A stretch of DNA of 64,000 bases from Bradyrhizobiaceae bacterium PARB1 (GTDB lineage Bacteria > Pseudomonadota > Alphaproteobacteria > Rhizobiales > Xanthobacteraceae), in contig NKIY01000001.1 of NCBI GenBank assembly GCA_002256345.1, forward strand, positions 1,008,194 through 1,072,193. The letters are read 5' to 3'. A model generated the notes under the pieces. It was not told where the DNA came from and did not search any database. It was given only the letters and a program-made list of their open reading frames with translations. Position 1 is the first letter of the stretch. Each line of letters begins with the position of its first letter. Position numbers and translations under genes: made by a program. Positions 42,923-51,894 of this stretch are shown here, piece by piece.

Positions 42923-45319
42923 ATGGCAGGAATTCCGCTTAGCTGGAATGATCCGATGTTCAATGGCGTGACCAGTTCATCTAATATCACTGTTAAAAAT
43001 GGTGGGACGGTTTCTAACAAGAGCATCACGGATACAGGCGATATCGCTTCTATCGTCGGGCAAGGCTCTTTCACCATCGATCAGGTGCGCATTAATTCCC
43101 AAGAGGGTGTGCGCATCGGCGGCGCTGGCGATATGGTCATCAACAACTCATATATCGAGACGACGGGCATCGGGGACGATCACGCCGACGGCATTCAGGC
43201 CTATAGTCCTGGCAGCAGCGGCAATCTGACGATCAACAACACCACGATCGTATCTCACACCACGGCAGCCAACGCTGGCCTCTTCATCGCCGACAATTAC
43301 GGCGGCTCCGTCACCCTGAACAATGTGGTTTTCCAGGGCGGCCCGATTGGTCTGCGTATTGCCGCGGACAATCAGGACGTTACCGTAGCCCTGAAGGACG
43401 TCTATTTTGTCGGGCCGTTCATGTATGAGCCTCTGCTCCTTCAGAACGTCAATGCGAACGTCCACGTTACCCAGTGGGAGAACGTTCGTTATGCGACCAT
43501 CGTGAACGGTCAGCTCGTTCCGGGTGCGCTCATCCCGTCGCCTTTCCCGGTGGAGGGCGGAACCACAACGCCGCCGGTCCAGGATCTCGTCGCTCCCGAC
43601 ATTGCGTCCTGGTCGCCTGATAGTGGCAAAACCGGCGATGGCGTGACCAATGCTGACAAGATCACCCTCAAGGGCACCGCGGCAGCTAACAGCACCGTAA
43701 AGATCTATGACGGATCGACCCAGATCGGCACTGCAAAGGCAGCTGCCGATGGATCGTGGAGCTATATCACGTCGGTCTTGACCGACGCGAAGCACACTTT
43801 GACCGCGACGGCGACGAACAGCTCAGGCCAGACCAGCTCTGCGTCCTCGGCGGTGGCGATCACGGTGGATACCAAGGCACCGACCGCTCCCAGCATATCG
43901 ACAAATGCAGGGGCAAATGGCGCCGTCGCCAACGGCGCGGCAATGAACGTGAAAGGATCGGCAGAAGCCAAAAGCTCTGTTGCCATCTATGACGGCAATA
44001 CCAAGATCGGCACTGTTACGGCCGGTGCCGATGGCACATGGACCTTCGCCACGAACAGCCTGTCGACCGGCCAGCATACGTTGACTGCCAAAGCGACAGA
44101 CGCCGCCGGGAATGTCAGCGCGGCATCTTCAGCGGTGAAGGTCAGCGTCACCGAGACGACGCCGACCTCGCCGTCAGCGCCGAAGATTGCGTCGTTCTCG
44201 AATGACACTGGCAAGGTGGGCGATGGTATCACCAGCGACAATACTTTGAAGCTGGATGGCACTGCGACCGGCAACAGCACGGTCACGATCTATGACGGGG
44301 CGCAGAAGATCGGTACCGCCAAGGCGGACAGCAGCGGTGCGTGGAGCTTCACGACCGGCGCGTTGAGCGACGGCTCGCACAACCTGACTGCCAAGGCGAC
44401 CGATGCCACGGGCAAGACGGGTGATGCGTCTGCAGTGACCAAAGTGACCATCGACACGCATGCTCCGGATGCACCGTCGCTCGGCGTTTTCACAGCGGAC
44501 GGCAAGGCGCTGAACGGTCCGGTCACCGTGGCCGACGTCACATTGAAGGGAACGGCCGAGGCGAGCAGCCTCGTCAAGCTCTATGACGCGGGCAAGCTCA
44601 TCGGTGAGGCGACAACCAAGAGCGACGGCACCTGGAGCTTCGATCCAGGGCATCTGTCGAATGGTGATCACAAGTTTGCGGCGATCGCGTCTGACGTTGC
44701 CGGCAACACCAGCGCCTCTTCCGCGACCAAGGCGATCTCCGTGGCGGAGTCTCCTGCATCCTCGGCAGGTATCGACCTGACCAAGGTGTATCAGGGTTCG
44801 AACAACTCGGTGGTCATCAAGGGGACGGCTGATGCCTACAGCCAGATCAAGATCTTTGACGGGACCAAAGCGATCGGTTCGGTCAAAGCGAATGCGGATG
44901 GCGATTGGAGCTATGGCACAGGTCCGGTATCGTCGAAATACGCACATACGTTCTCGGCTCAAGAGCTCGATAAATCCGGCCAGGTCGTTTCAACTTCGGG
45001 AAGTGCAATTGTCGGCACTCGCGGGGCGGACACGCTGAAGGGCACGTCGGGCAACGATACGTTCATCGGCAACGGACATCCTGACACCTTCGTATTCGCT
45101 CCGAATTTCGGAAACGATACGATCAAGGATTTCCGCGCCAGCGGCCCGTCGCATGATGTCGTGCAATTCAGCAAGAGCGTGTTCGATAACTTCGCGGACG
45201 TCCTGTCTCATGCCACGCAAAGTGGTCATGACGTCGTGATCGCATCGGGCCACGACACGCTTACGCTGAAGAACACGAAGATCGCTGCGTTGGATAAATC
45301 GGACTTCCACTTCGCTTGA
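42923..45319 (+). CDS. Type I secreted protein: beta-helix domain, five Ig-like repeats, RTX-type C-terminus
   Basis: A 798-aa protein without N-terminal signal. Residues 1-215 form a beta-helix domain paralogous to the protein at 38506. About 219-690 hold five Ig-like repeats of 90-100 residues, each with a version of STVKIYDGSTQIGTAKA...DGSWSY...HTLTATATNSSG; repeats 2-4 match best and the fifth is the most divergent. The C-terminus has GTRGADTLKGTSGNDTF (about 695-711), TFVFAPNFGNDTIKDF and an aliphatic end, the classical uncleaved secretion signal of RTX proteins. The exporter genes follow directly, so this is very likely their substrate. The beta-helix may act on or bind the polysaccharide; activity is unproven. 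Confidence 0.85.
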   Translation: MAGIPLSWNDPMFNGVTSSSNITVKNGGTVSNKSITDTGDIASIVGQGSFTIDQVRINSQEGVRIGGAGDMVINNSYIETTGIGDDHADGIQAYSPGSSGNLTINNTTIVSHTTAANAGLFIADNYGGSVTLNNVVFQGGPIGLRIAADNQDVTVALKDVYFVGPFMYEPLLLQNVNANVHVTQWENVRYATIVNGQLVPGALIPSPFPVEGGTTTPPVQDLVAPDIASWSPDSGKTGDGVTNADKITLKGTAAANSTVKIYDGSTQIGTAKAAADGSWSYITSVLTDAKHTLTATATNSSGQTSSASSAVAITVDTKAPTAPSISTNAGANGAVANGAAMNVKGSAEAKSSVAIYDGNTKIGTVTAGADGTWTFATNSLSTGQHTLTAKATDAAGNVSAASSAVKVSVTETTPTSPSAPKIASFSNDTGKVGDGITSDNTLKLDGTATGNSTVTIYDGAQKIGTAKADSSGAWSFTTGALSDGSHNLTAKATDATGKTGDASAVTKVTIDTHAPDAPSLGVFTADGKALNGPVTVADVTLKGTAEASSLVKLYDAGKLIGEATTKSDGTWSFDPGHLSNGDHKFAAIASDVAGNTSASSATKAISVAESPASSAGIDLTKVYQGSNNSVVIKGTADAYSQIKIFDGTKAIGSVKANADGDWSYGTGPVSSKYAHTFSAQELDKSGQVVSTSGSAIVGTRGADTLKGTSGNDTFIGNGHPDTFVFAPNFGNDTIKDFRASGPSHDVVQFSKSVFDNFADVLSHATQSGHDVVIASGHDTLTLKNTKIAALDKSDFHFA

Positions 45320-45385
45320 CGACCTTGGGGCGCACACTGTGCGCGATGGACTAGCTGACGCATCGATTCATTAGATTCTGGATCG

Positions 45386-47419
45386 ATGCGTCTCATGGGG
45401 ACCATGATGATCAACTTTAGAAGGCGGGGGGAGACTCCCCCGCCAGAGCAGGTAAGTTTCAACGCGGCTGCATGCCTTGCAGCGATTTCGCGCTTTTTTG
45501 GCACTCGCAAGACGGCTCGCGCGAAGCAGGCGGCCGGCTCGTATTCGTATGAGGGAGTGCCTTCGGATGGGGCCATTCCCAAGCCGTTTTTGGGTGGCAG
45601 GTCTTCTTTGGGGGCTGGGCTGTCCTCAACACTGCGGGCATTCCGAAATTTCCTGGAGATGACTCGGCAGACGATATTCACCGGAAAGACTAGGCCGGGT
45701 GACGACTACGCTGCGCCGCGGTCCGAGCTGATGGGCTTCCTGAGCTCCTGCCGTCAGATCTTCTGGGCCATGGCCATCTTCAGTGGTGTCAGCAATATCT
45801 TGATGCTGACCGGCTCGTTCTTCATGCTGCAGGTCTATGACCGTGTGCTGCCTAGCCGGAGCGTGCCGACACTGATCGCCCTGCTGGCGCTCGCCATCCT
45901 GCTCTATCTATTCCAGAGCGGCCTCGATCTCATTCGTACCCGCATTGGCGCACGCATGGGACGCCACCTCGACGAAACGTTGGGGGGGCGTGTGTTTGAT
46001 GCCGTCCTTCGCCTGCCGCTGAAGACACGCGGCGATGGCGACGGCTTGCAGCCGGTTCGCGATCTCGACCAGGTACGGAACTTCCTGGCGAGTGGCGGGC
46101 CGTCTGCGCTGTTCGACATGCCTTGGATGCCGATCTATCTCGGCATCTGCTTCCTGTTCCATTTCTGGATCGGTGTGACCGCGCTGGTCGGCGCGCTGTT
46201 CCTGGTCGCCATCACGATGCTGACCGAAGTTCGCTCTCAGGGGCCCGCTAAAGCTTCGGCGCGTTTCGCAGTCATGCGCAATTCAGTCGCGAGCGAGGGG
46301 CGACGCAACGCCGAGGCGCTGCATGCAATGGGCATGCGCCGGCTCGCAGCGGAGCGTTGGCAAGAGGCGAACCAGAAATATCTCGCTGCAAATGAGGCTG
46401 CGAGCGACGTGGCGAGCGGTCTCGGCGGCTTGTCCAAGATGTTCCGTACGGTCCTGCAATCCGTCGTTCTTGCGGTCGGTGCCTATCTCGTCATCAATCA
46501 GGAGTCGACGGCGGGCATTATCATTGCGGGGTCAATACTGACCGCGCGTGCATTGGCTCCCGTCGAACTCGCAATCGCCAACTGGAAGGGCTTTGTGGGT
46601 GCGCGGCAATCGGGGCAGCGCCTTGAGCATCTGCTGAAGCTGTTGCCGAAGGAAGAAGAACTACTCCCACTGCCTGCTCCGGTCGAGACGATTGCCATGG
46701 ATCATGTCTATGTCAACGCGCCGGCGTCGGATCGCGTCGTGCTCCATGACGTCTCGTTCAGATTGCGGAAAGGCGATGGTCTTGGCATCATCGGGCCGAG
46801 CGGATCGGGCAAGTCGTCGCTGGTACGTGCGCTTGTCGGCGTCTGGCCGCAGATGCGCGGCAAGATCACCCTCGACAATGCTGCATTGGGGCAATGGTCC
46901 TCGGAACTGCTCGGCAAGCACGTCGGCTATCTGCCGCAGGATGTCGAGCTGTTCGACGGCAGCATCGCCGTCAATATCGCGCGCTTCGATCCCAACGCCA
47001 ATCCGAAGGCGGTGTTGGCAGCCGCGCGGGCTGCCGGTGCGCACGACTTGATTCTCTCATTTCCCGATGGCTATGGCACGAAGATCGGCGAGGGCGGTAT
47101 GGCTCTCTCCGCCGGGCAGCGGCAGCGAATTGGGCTCGCCCGGGCATTCTATGGCGATCCATTCCTGGTCGTGCTCGACGAGCCGACATCCAATCTGGAC
47201 GCGGATGGCGAGGCGGCGTTCACCGAGGCGATCCTCAATGTGCGCCGGCGCAACGGCATCGTGGTGGTGATCGCCCATCGACCGAAAGCTTTGGACGGTG
47301 TCGACCACGTGCTGGTGATCGCCGAGGGCAAGGTGCAGTCCTTCGGACGCAAGGAAGATGTTTTGACCAAGGTGCTGCGGACGGCACCTCCCCTGAAAGT
47401 GGTAGGAGATCGCGGATGA
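45386..47419 (+). CDS. Type I secretion ABC transporter, PrtD/AprD type
   Basis: A 677-aa exporter of the PrtD family, with no C39-like domain. Residues 1-110 are an unusual Ser/Arg/Gly-rich extension; homology-like sequence starts near 112 (LMGFLSSCRQIFWAMAIFSG), giving a core of the normal 570-580 residues. Six membrane segments lie between about 120 and 400. The ATPase has Walker A GPSGSGKSS near 470-478, signature LSAGQRQRIGLARAF near 573-587 and Walker B LVVLDEPTSNLD. ATG 45659 (MTRQTIFTG) is an alternative start but lies directly against its GGAG. It should export the RTX protein encoded just upstream. The stop overlaps the adaptor start. Confidence 0.9.
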   Translation: MRLMGTMMINFRRRGETPPPEQVSFNAAACLAAISRFFGTRKTARAKQAAGSYSYEGVPSDGAIPKPFLGGRSSLGAGLSSTLRAFRNFLEMTRQTIFTGKTRPGDDYAAPRSELMGFLSSCRQIFWAMAIFSGVSNILMLTGSFFMLQVYDRVLPSRSVPTLIALLALAILLYLFQSGLDLIRTRIGARMGRHLDETLGGRVFDAVLRLPLKTRGDGDGLQPVRDLDQVRNFLASGGPSALFDMPWMPIYLGICFLFHFWIGVTALVGALFLVAITMLTEVRSQGPAKASARFAVMRNSVASEGRRNAEALHAMGMRRLAAERWQEANQKYLAANEAASDVASGLGGLSKMFRTVLQSVVLAVGAYLVINQESTAGIIIAGSILTARALAPVELAIANWKGFVGARQSGQRLEHLLKLLPKEEELLPLPAPVETIAMDHVYVNAPASDRVVLHDVSFRLRKGDGLGIIGPSGSGKSSLVRALVGVWPQMRGKITLDNAALGQWSSELLGKHVGYLPQDVELFDGSIAVNIARFDPNANPKAVLAAARAAGAHDLILSFPDGYGTKIGEGGMALSAGQRQRIGLARAFYGDPFLVVLDEPTSNLDADGEAAFTEAILNVRRRNGIVVVIAHRPKALDGVDHVLVIAEGKVQSFGRKEDVLTKVLRTAPPLKVVGDRG

Positions 47420-48732
47420 GCACCGCAGCAGGCAATTCGGCGCTGCACTCGATCCAGCGTTACATCATCACTGGCGGCATCCTTGTGGCGCTGGTCACCT
47501 TCGGTATCGGCGGCTGGGCTTCCACCACCGAACTGTCGGGCGCGGTGGTCGCACAGGGCTCGATCGTCGTCGATTCCAGCGTCAAGAAGGTGCAGCACCC
47601 GACGGGCGGCGTCGTCAGCGAGCTGCGCGTAAAGGAAGGCGACCGGGTCAAGGCTGGTGACATCCTCGTGCGTCTCGACGAGACGCAAACTCTCGCCAAC
47701 GCCACCATCATCATCAAGAGCTTCGATGAACTACAGGCGCGGCAGGCACGCCTTGAAGCGGAACGCGACGGCGCGGACCAGATTGTCTTCCCGGGCGTCC
47801 TGCTCGAGCGAGCCAAGGATACGAAGTCCGAGGCGGCACGCGCGATTGCCGCGGAGCGTAGCCTATTCGACCTGCGGCGCATGGCGCGCCGCGGACAGAA
47901 GGCGCAGCTCAAGGAACGTAGTGCGCAGCTGCAGAATGAGATTTCCGGCTATACTGGTCAGCTCGATGCCAAGCAGAAGGAAGTCAGCTTCGTCACTCAG
48001 GAACTCGAAGGCGTCCGTACGCTCTGGCAGAAGAACCTGGTGCCGATCACGCGCCTGACCGCGCTCGAACGTGACACTGCGCGTATCGAGGGCGAGCGCA
48101 GCCAGTTGTCCGGCATGATCGCGCAGGCGAAGGGCAAGATCTCGGAAATCGAGTTGCAGACCATCCAGATCGACCAGGATTTGCGCACCGAGGTTGGCAA
48201 GGACCTAATCGAAACCCGCTCCAAGATCTCCGAGCTCTCCGAGCGCAGGACCGCGGCAACCGACCAGCTCAACCGCATCGACATTCGCGCCCCGCAGAAT
48301 GGTCGTGTCCACCAGTTGACGGTGCATACGGTGGGCGGCGTCATCGCACCCGGCGAGCAGATCATGCTCATCGTGCCTGACAACGACACGTTGGCGGTTG
48401 AGGTGAAGATCGCGCCGCGTGATATCGAACAGCTCTATGTCGGGCAGTCTGCGTTCCTGCGCTTTGCGGCCCTCAACCAGAGGACCACGCCGGAGATCGA
48501 GGGCGACGTCGTGCTGGTCTCGGCCGATTTGACACAGGATCAGCGCACCGGCACGAGCTACTACATGGCGCGTGTCTCGTTGAAGCCCGATCAGGTGGCA
48601 CGCCTCGGCGAGGCCAAGTTAGTGCCGGGCATGCCGGTGGATGTCTTCATCCAAACGCCCGGTCGTACCGCGCTGGCTTACTTGATCAAGCCGCTCAAGG
48701 AGCAGGCCGAGCGCGCGCTCAAGGAACGATAA
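47416..48732 (+). CDS. Type I secretion membrane-fusion protein, PrtE/HlyD family
   Basis: Starting at ATG 47416, inside the overlapping ATGA with the exporter gene, the protein has 438 aa. There is one membrane helix at about residues 16-36, a lipoyl-like half-motif (VVSELRVKEGDRVKAGDILV), long coiled coils (about 95-270), the closing half (IRAPQNGRVHQLTVHTVGGVI) and a conserved C-terminal beta domain (AKLVPGMPVDVFIQT). It links the PrtD-type exporter to an outer-membrane TolC-like channel encoded elsewhere. A strong hairpin follows the stop. Confidence 0.9.
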   Translation: MSTAAGNSALHSIQRYIITGGILVALVTFGIGGWASTTELSGAVVAQGSIVVDSSVKKVQHPTGGVVSELRVKEGDRVKAGDILVRLDETQTLANATIIIKSFDELQARQARLEAERDGADQIVFPGVLLERAKDTKSEAARAIAAERSLFDLRRMARRGQKAQLKERSAQLQNEISGYTGQLDAKQKEVSFVTQELEGVRTLWQKNLVPITRLTALERDTARIEGERSQLSGMIAQAKGKISEIELQTIQIDQDLRTEVGKDLIETRSKISELSERRTAATDQLNRIDIRAPQNGRVHQLTVHTVGGVIAPGEQIMLIVPDNDTLAVEVKIAPRDIEQLYVGQSAFLRFAALNQRTTPEIEGDVVLVSADLTQDQRTGTSYYMARVSLKPDQVARLGEAKLVPGMPVDVFIQTPGRTALAYLIKPLKEQAERALKER

Positions 48733-48736
48733 TCAC

Positions 48737-48760
48737 GAGGGCGGCCTTCGGGCCGCCCTC
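48737..48760. terminator. Bidirectional hairpin terminator with TTCG loop
   Basis: GAGGGCGGCC and GGCCGCCCTC pair perfectly over 10 bp around a TTCG tetraloop, an exceptionally stable RNA hairpin. It starts 5 bases after the adaptor stop codon and ends 9 bases before the stop of the convergent phosphatase gene, so it can serve both. T tracts are poor on either side (TCGCTTTGCT on the plus strand). Confidence 0.75.
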
Positions 48761-48768
48761 TCGCTTTG

Positions 48769-49677
48769 CTAATAGAGTGAACGCAAGCTTCCCTGATGTG
48801 GGGCGTCTGGGAGCAGGGTGGCTTGCGGAGCCTGCAAGCCACGATCCTCTCGCCGCAGCGTTCTGAAGCTGTCACCGTGTTTCACCGGTGTCTCGTCGGT
48901 TCGTGTGCTGTTGCCGGCCATCCAATCCCGGATATCGAGCAAGGGCACGATGTCCGTTCCTTCGATGACCACACAGCTCAGACGCCCGGTGGCAAAGGCT
49001 CCGGTGTCGATATTCACGCGATTGCAGCGAATGTCTGGCGCAGCAACCGGGGTGTGCCCATGGACGACGAATTTTTCGAAGGGCGAGCCGTGCAGGAGAA
49101 AATCGTCGCGGATCCAGAGCATATCGTCGTCGCTCTGTTTGGCCAGCGCGAGGCCGGGTCGAACGCCTGCGTGGACGAAAAAGAAATCGCCGCAGGTAAA
49201 GGACGTCGGCAAGGAATCGAGGAACACAAGATGCTGAGCCGGGATCGCAACGCGCAACTCTTCCGATAATTTCTCGTGGTCGCTGTGGTCACGGCTGAGG
49301 GAGGGCCGCAGTCCATATGACACCAGGGTCTCGAGGCCGCCAAGGACCCGCCAGTCGTTCAGCGAATTCGGAGTATCGAGAAATCGCCGGACGAAAGTCT
49401 CGTGATTTCCCTTCAGAAATACAGCTTCGCGCATCTGCGCGCAGGCCAGCAGCAGATCGACGGTCCCGCGAGAGTCCGGCCCGCGATCAATATAATCGCC
49501 GTGGAATACGATGATCGTGCGGGCGCAAGGATACAGCGACTCATCAACCGCGATCTGCGCAAGCTGCAGCTTCAGGAGATCGGAGCGCCCGTGGATGTCG
49601 CCGATCGCATAGACACGGATACCATCCGGCAGACTGGCTTTGCTCAACGATTTCGAGACACGGTACGGCTTCCACAC
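48769..49677 (-). CDS. PPP-family metallophosphatase (bacterial Ser/Thr protein phosphatase-like)
   Basis: The start is placed at GTG 49677 (product MWKPYRVSKSLSK) with AGGA about 8 bases upstream; a TTG at 49731 would add 18 residues. The 302-aa protein has the full PPP signature: GDIHGR, GDYIDRG, GNHE and VHGHTP, with the metal ligands intact. Bacterial members dephosphorylate proteins or hydrolyse diadenosine polyphosphates. It may counteract a kinase such as the Wzc-like enzyme, but there is no direct link beyond location. It converges on the second secretion operon and shares its terminator hairpin. Confidence 0.85.
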   Translation of the reverse strand: MWKPYRVSKSLSKASLPDGIRVYAIGDIHGRSDLLKLQLAQIAVDESLYPCARTIIVFHGDYIDRGPDSRGTVDLLLACAQMREAVFLKGNHETFVRRFLDTPNSLNDWRVLGGLETLVSYGLRPSLSRDHSDHEKLSEELRVAIPAQHLVFLDSLPTSFTCGDFFFVHAGVRPGLALAKQSDDDMLWIRDDFLLHGSPFEKFVVHGHTPVAAPDIRCNRVNIDTGAFATGRLSCVVIEGTDIVPLLDIRDWMAGNSTRTDETPVKHGDSFRTLRREDRGLQAPQATLLPDAPHQGSLRSLY

Positions 49678-50198
49678 GGCCGGTTCCTGTTGGTATCGAC
49701 ATCCAATCGCAGGGGTGCGATCAGATAGCAATAAAACATCTAACTCCAGTATATATTTAAATTCGAGGACGCCTCAATAATTTACTTTGAGCGGAGGCGC
49801 CCGACATCGCGCCGGTGAATGTCTCAGGGGCTGAGAATAGTCCCTGCGGTCGACATTGACGGCTTTCTGGTCAAGTCAAATGGCTGTGCAGATCGATTAT
49901 TTGCGAGCGTTGGATCGTTGGCGAAGTTGTCGACGAGGTCCGTACGGCGGCCGCCGTTGGCGATCTATGAATGCTGCGAATAATCAGAAAACTTCAGATA
50001 TGCGAGACAGTCAAGCACATGGATTATGAGTCGATTTAATCGATTGACTGCGCTCATTTTAAATGAATTTATATGATGCAATACTTAGGCGATCAGGAGC
50101 GTTTACGGCGCCTAGATACCGGGCCCTGCAGTGGGATCTAGGGAGCGAGACTTACTTTCGATTAGTCGAAGCCCGTATTACCGAGAGCCGATGGCCAG
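49678..50198. other. Intergenic region, AT-rich in places
   Basis: About 520 bases. AT-rich DNA at 49735-49800 lies upstream of the phosphatase gene, and AT-rich DNA near 50020-50075 lies before the uncertain frame at 50199. No RNA gene, repeat or hairpin stands out. Confidence 0.4.
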
Positions 50199-50711
50199 AT
50201 GTACGCCGAACATCAATTATGCGGAGAACCGGGATCCAATCAGGTCGAAAGCTTGGTGGTGCGGCCGGAAATCTCTGGCCGGCCCTGTGCGGCGCGGGTG
50301 CCAGAGTCGCGACGTGGTAGCCTGACCCACCAGTTGGATCTCAGCGTTACCGAGATCGCGATAATGTGGATTCTTCATTACGGGACAATGCCCCGACGGC
50401 CGCTGCGTGGGCTGACCCAGGGCATCACGGAGTTTTATCCCGTTGCTCTGGATGCGATTCAGCGTACGGAAACTATGCGCGGCGTTCGCCAATCTGACCT
50501 CCGCCTGATTTATTTCAAGGGACTGGTCATGGCCCAGACGCATCCGAAGTCCGAAATGATCGACGCCATCCGGCGAGCGGACCGGGTATTGGAGTATGGC
50601 AAGTTACAAAGCGAACAGCGTGAAATATCTGTATGGCGATCCGCGGAAAGCCAATCATCGGCAGACCAGAATACCCTTGCTCATATCGCGGATGCGCTAG
50701 GAAATTCGTAG
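50199..50711 (+). CDS. Hypothetical protein, possibly the 3' part of a decayed gene
   Basis: An open frame of 170 aa. From about residue 45 on (LDLSVTEIAIMWILHYGTMP..., QSDLRLIYFKGLVMAQ...) the codon pattern resembles real genes, with G/C enriched at first and third positions. The first 45 residues look like noise and no ribosome binding site marks the ATG. The true start may lie elsewhere or the gene may be a remnant. No family is recognised. Confidence 0.35.
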   Translation: MYAEHQLCGEPGSNQVESLVVRPEISGRPCAARVPESRRGSLTHQLDLSVTEIAIMWILHYGTMPRRPLRGLTQGITEFYPVALDAIQRTETMRGVRQSDLRLIYFKGLVMAQTHPKSEMIDAIRRADRVLEYGKLQSEQREISVWRSAESQSSADQNTLAHIADALGNS

Positions 50712-50893
50712 AAGGCGTCGCATTGAATCGCGAGCACTTGAATTGCCGGCAGCTTATTGAGCGGCAGAAGATGATGACTGGGCATCAACCGGTGTCTTCC
50801 GTCTTCGGCGGGCCCAAGTTTGAGGAGAGCCCTTCGGGGCCGATTTGACGATGCGGTGAGCCGATCGTTCAGCGAGCACGAGGGAGTTTTTAC

Positions 50894-51463
50894 ATGAATG
50901 CACCCTTCACGAACGGCAGAGAATTGGCCGAAGAAAAAGAAGCGGACGAATGGCTGATACGTGTGCGGCGGTATTTGCACGTGCTGTCGTCGCGCAAGAA
51001 GCAGCAGTTTGACCGCAGGGTATCCATCGGTGACCTACTCAGCGAACGCGCCGACAACGCGGTGGCATATGGCTTTGGCGAGGGGACCACGATGTACGAT
51101 AATGTCCTCGTCATCGGCCAAGTAGAGGTCGGGCGCCATACCTGGATCGGACCCGGATGTATTCTCGATGGCTCAGGTGGAGACCTTCGCATCGGCGACC
51201 ATTGCTCCATATCTGCTGGAGTTCAGATCTACACGCATCAGACGGTGAGACGATCAGTGTCGATGGGAGTCGCGCCTATCGACTACGCGCCTACAACTAT
51301 TGGAAACGGCGTTTATCTCGGGCCCAACGTCATCGTTCAGATGGGAGTTTCAATTGGGGATTGCGTGGTTGTCGGCGCAAACTCGTTCGTGAATCGGGAC
51401 GTTTGCGCTGGGCTGAGAGTATTCGGCAACCCAGCACGCGTATCCCAATCTAACCAGTTTTAA
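50894..51463 (+). CDS. Hexapeptide-repeat acyltransferase
   Basis: A 189-aa protein with GAGGGAG before the ATG. After a helical N-terminal 60 residues come left-handed beta-helix repeats (VIGQVEVGRHTWIGPGCILD, LRIGDHCSISAGVQIYTHQT, TIGNGVYLGPNVIVQMGVSI) and a final LRVFGNPARV. It resembles maltose/NodL/WbbJ-type acetyltransferases and probably decorates a polysaccharide sugar. It stands alone between uncertain sequence and an H-NS-like gene. Confidence 0.85.
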   Translation: MNAPFTNGRELAEEKEADEWLIRVRRYLHVLSSRKKQQFDRRVSIGDLLSERADNAVAYGFGEGTTMYDNVLVIGQVEVGRHTWIGPGCILDGSGGDLRIGDHCSISAGVQIYTHQTVRRSVSMGVAPIDYAPTTIGNGVYLGPNVIVQMGVSIGDCVVVGANSFVNRDVCAGLRVFGNPARVSQSNQF

Positions 51464-51516
51464 GAGCGGCTATTTGGAGGTGTGTCAGGAACAGCGTAGT
51501 AAAGCCGTGAGTGGCA

Positions 51517-51894
51517 TTAAGCGCGCTGATGACGCCCCTTTGCGCGCAGGTCTTCGCGAATTCGAAAGTCGTCGATCTTGCGACCGGACTTGATAGCGGC
51601 GACGAGCCACCGCGGTTGCTTGCCGCGGCCGGACCAAGTTTCGGACGGAGTGGCAGGATTGCGATATTTGGGAAAGACACGCGGATATTTGCGCCGAACT
51701 TTGTCTTGCGAACCGAAACCTTGCCCGGCGTCACCTTCAATAGCGCCACGCCCGCGATTAAGAACCGCGAGCCGCTTTTCCAGTTCCTGTTTTTCCGCCG
51801 TGATCCGGGCCGATAGAATCCGGCTAATTCGTTCGTGAAGGGACCACAGGTCGTCGACAGACATGGATTCCAGGTCAAGCTTCTTAATCGACAT
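51517..51894 (-). CDS. H-NS/HvrA-family nucleoid-associated protein
   Basis: The start at 51894 (MSIKKLDLESMSVDD) has AGGGCGAA upstream; a longer frame would add 30 unrelated residues. The 125-aa protein has an N-terminal oligomerisation helix region (11-48), a linker and the DNA-binding C-terminus RRKYPRVFPKYRNP then TWSGRGKQPRWL (86-97). This W-S-G-R-G-(K/R)-x-P-x-W core inserts into the AT-rich minor groove. H-NS-like proteins silence AT-rich foreign DNA. The gene diverges from a second copy at 52370. Confidence 0.9.
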   Translation of the reverse strand: MSIKKLDLESMSVDDLWSLHERISRILSARITAEKQELEKRLAVLNRGRGAIEGDAGQGFGSQDKVRRKYPRVFPKYRNPATPSETWSGRGKQPRWLVAAIKSGRKIDDFRIREDLRAKGRHQRA

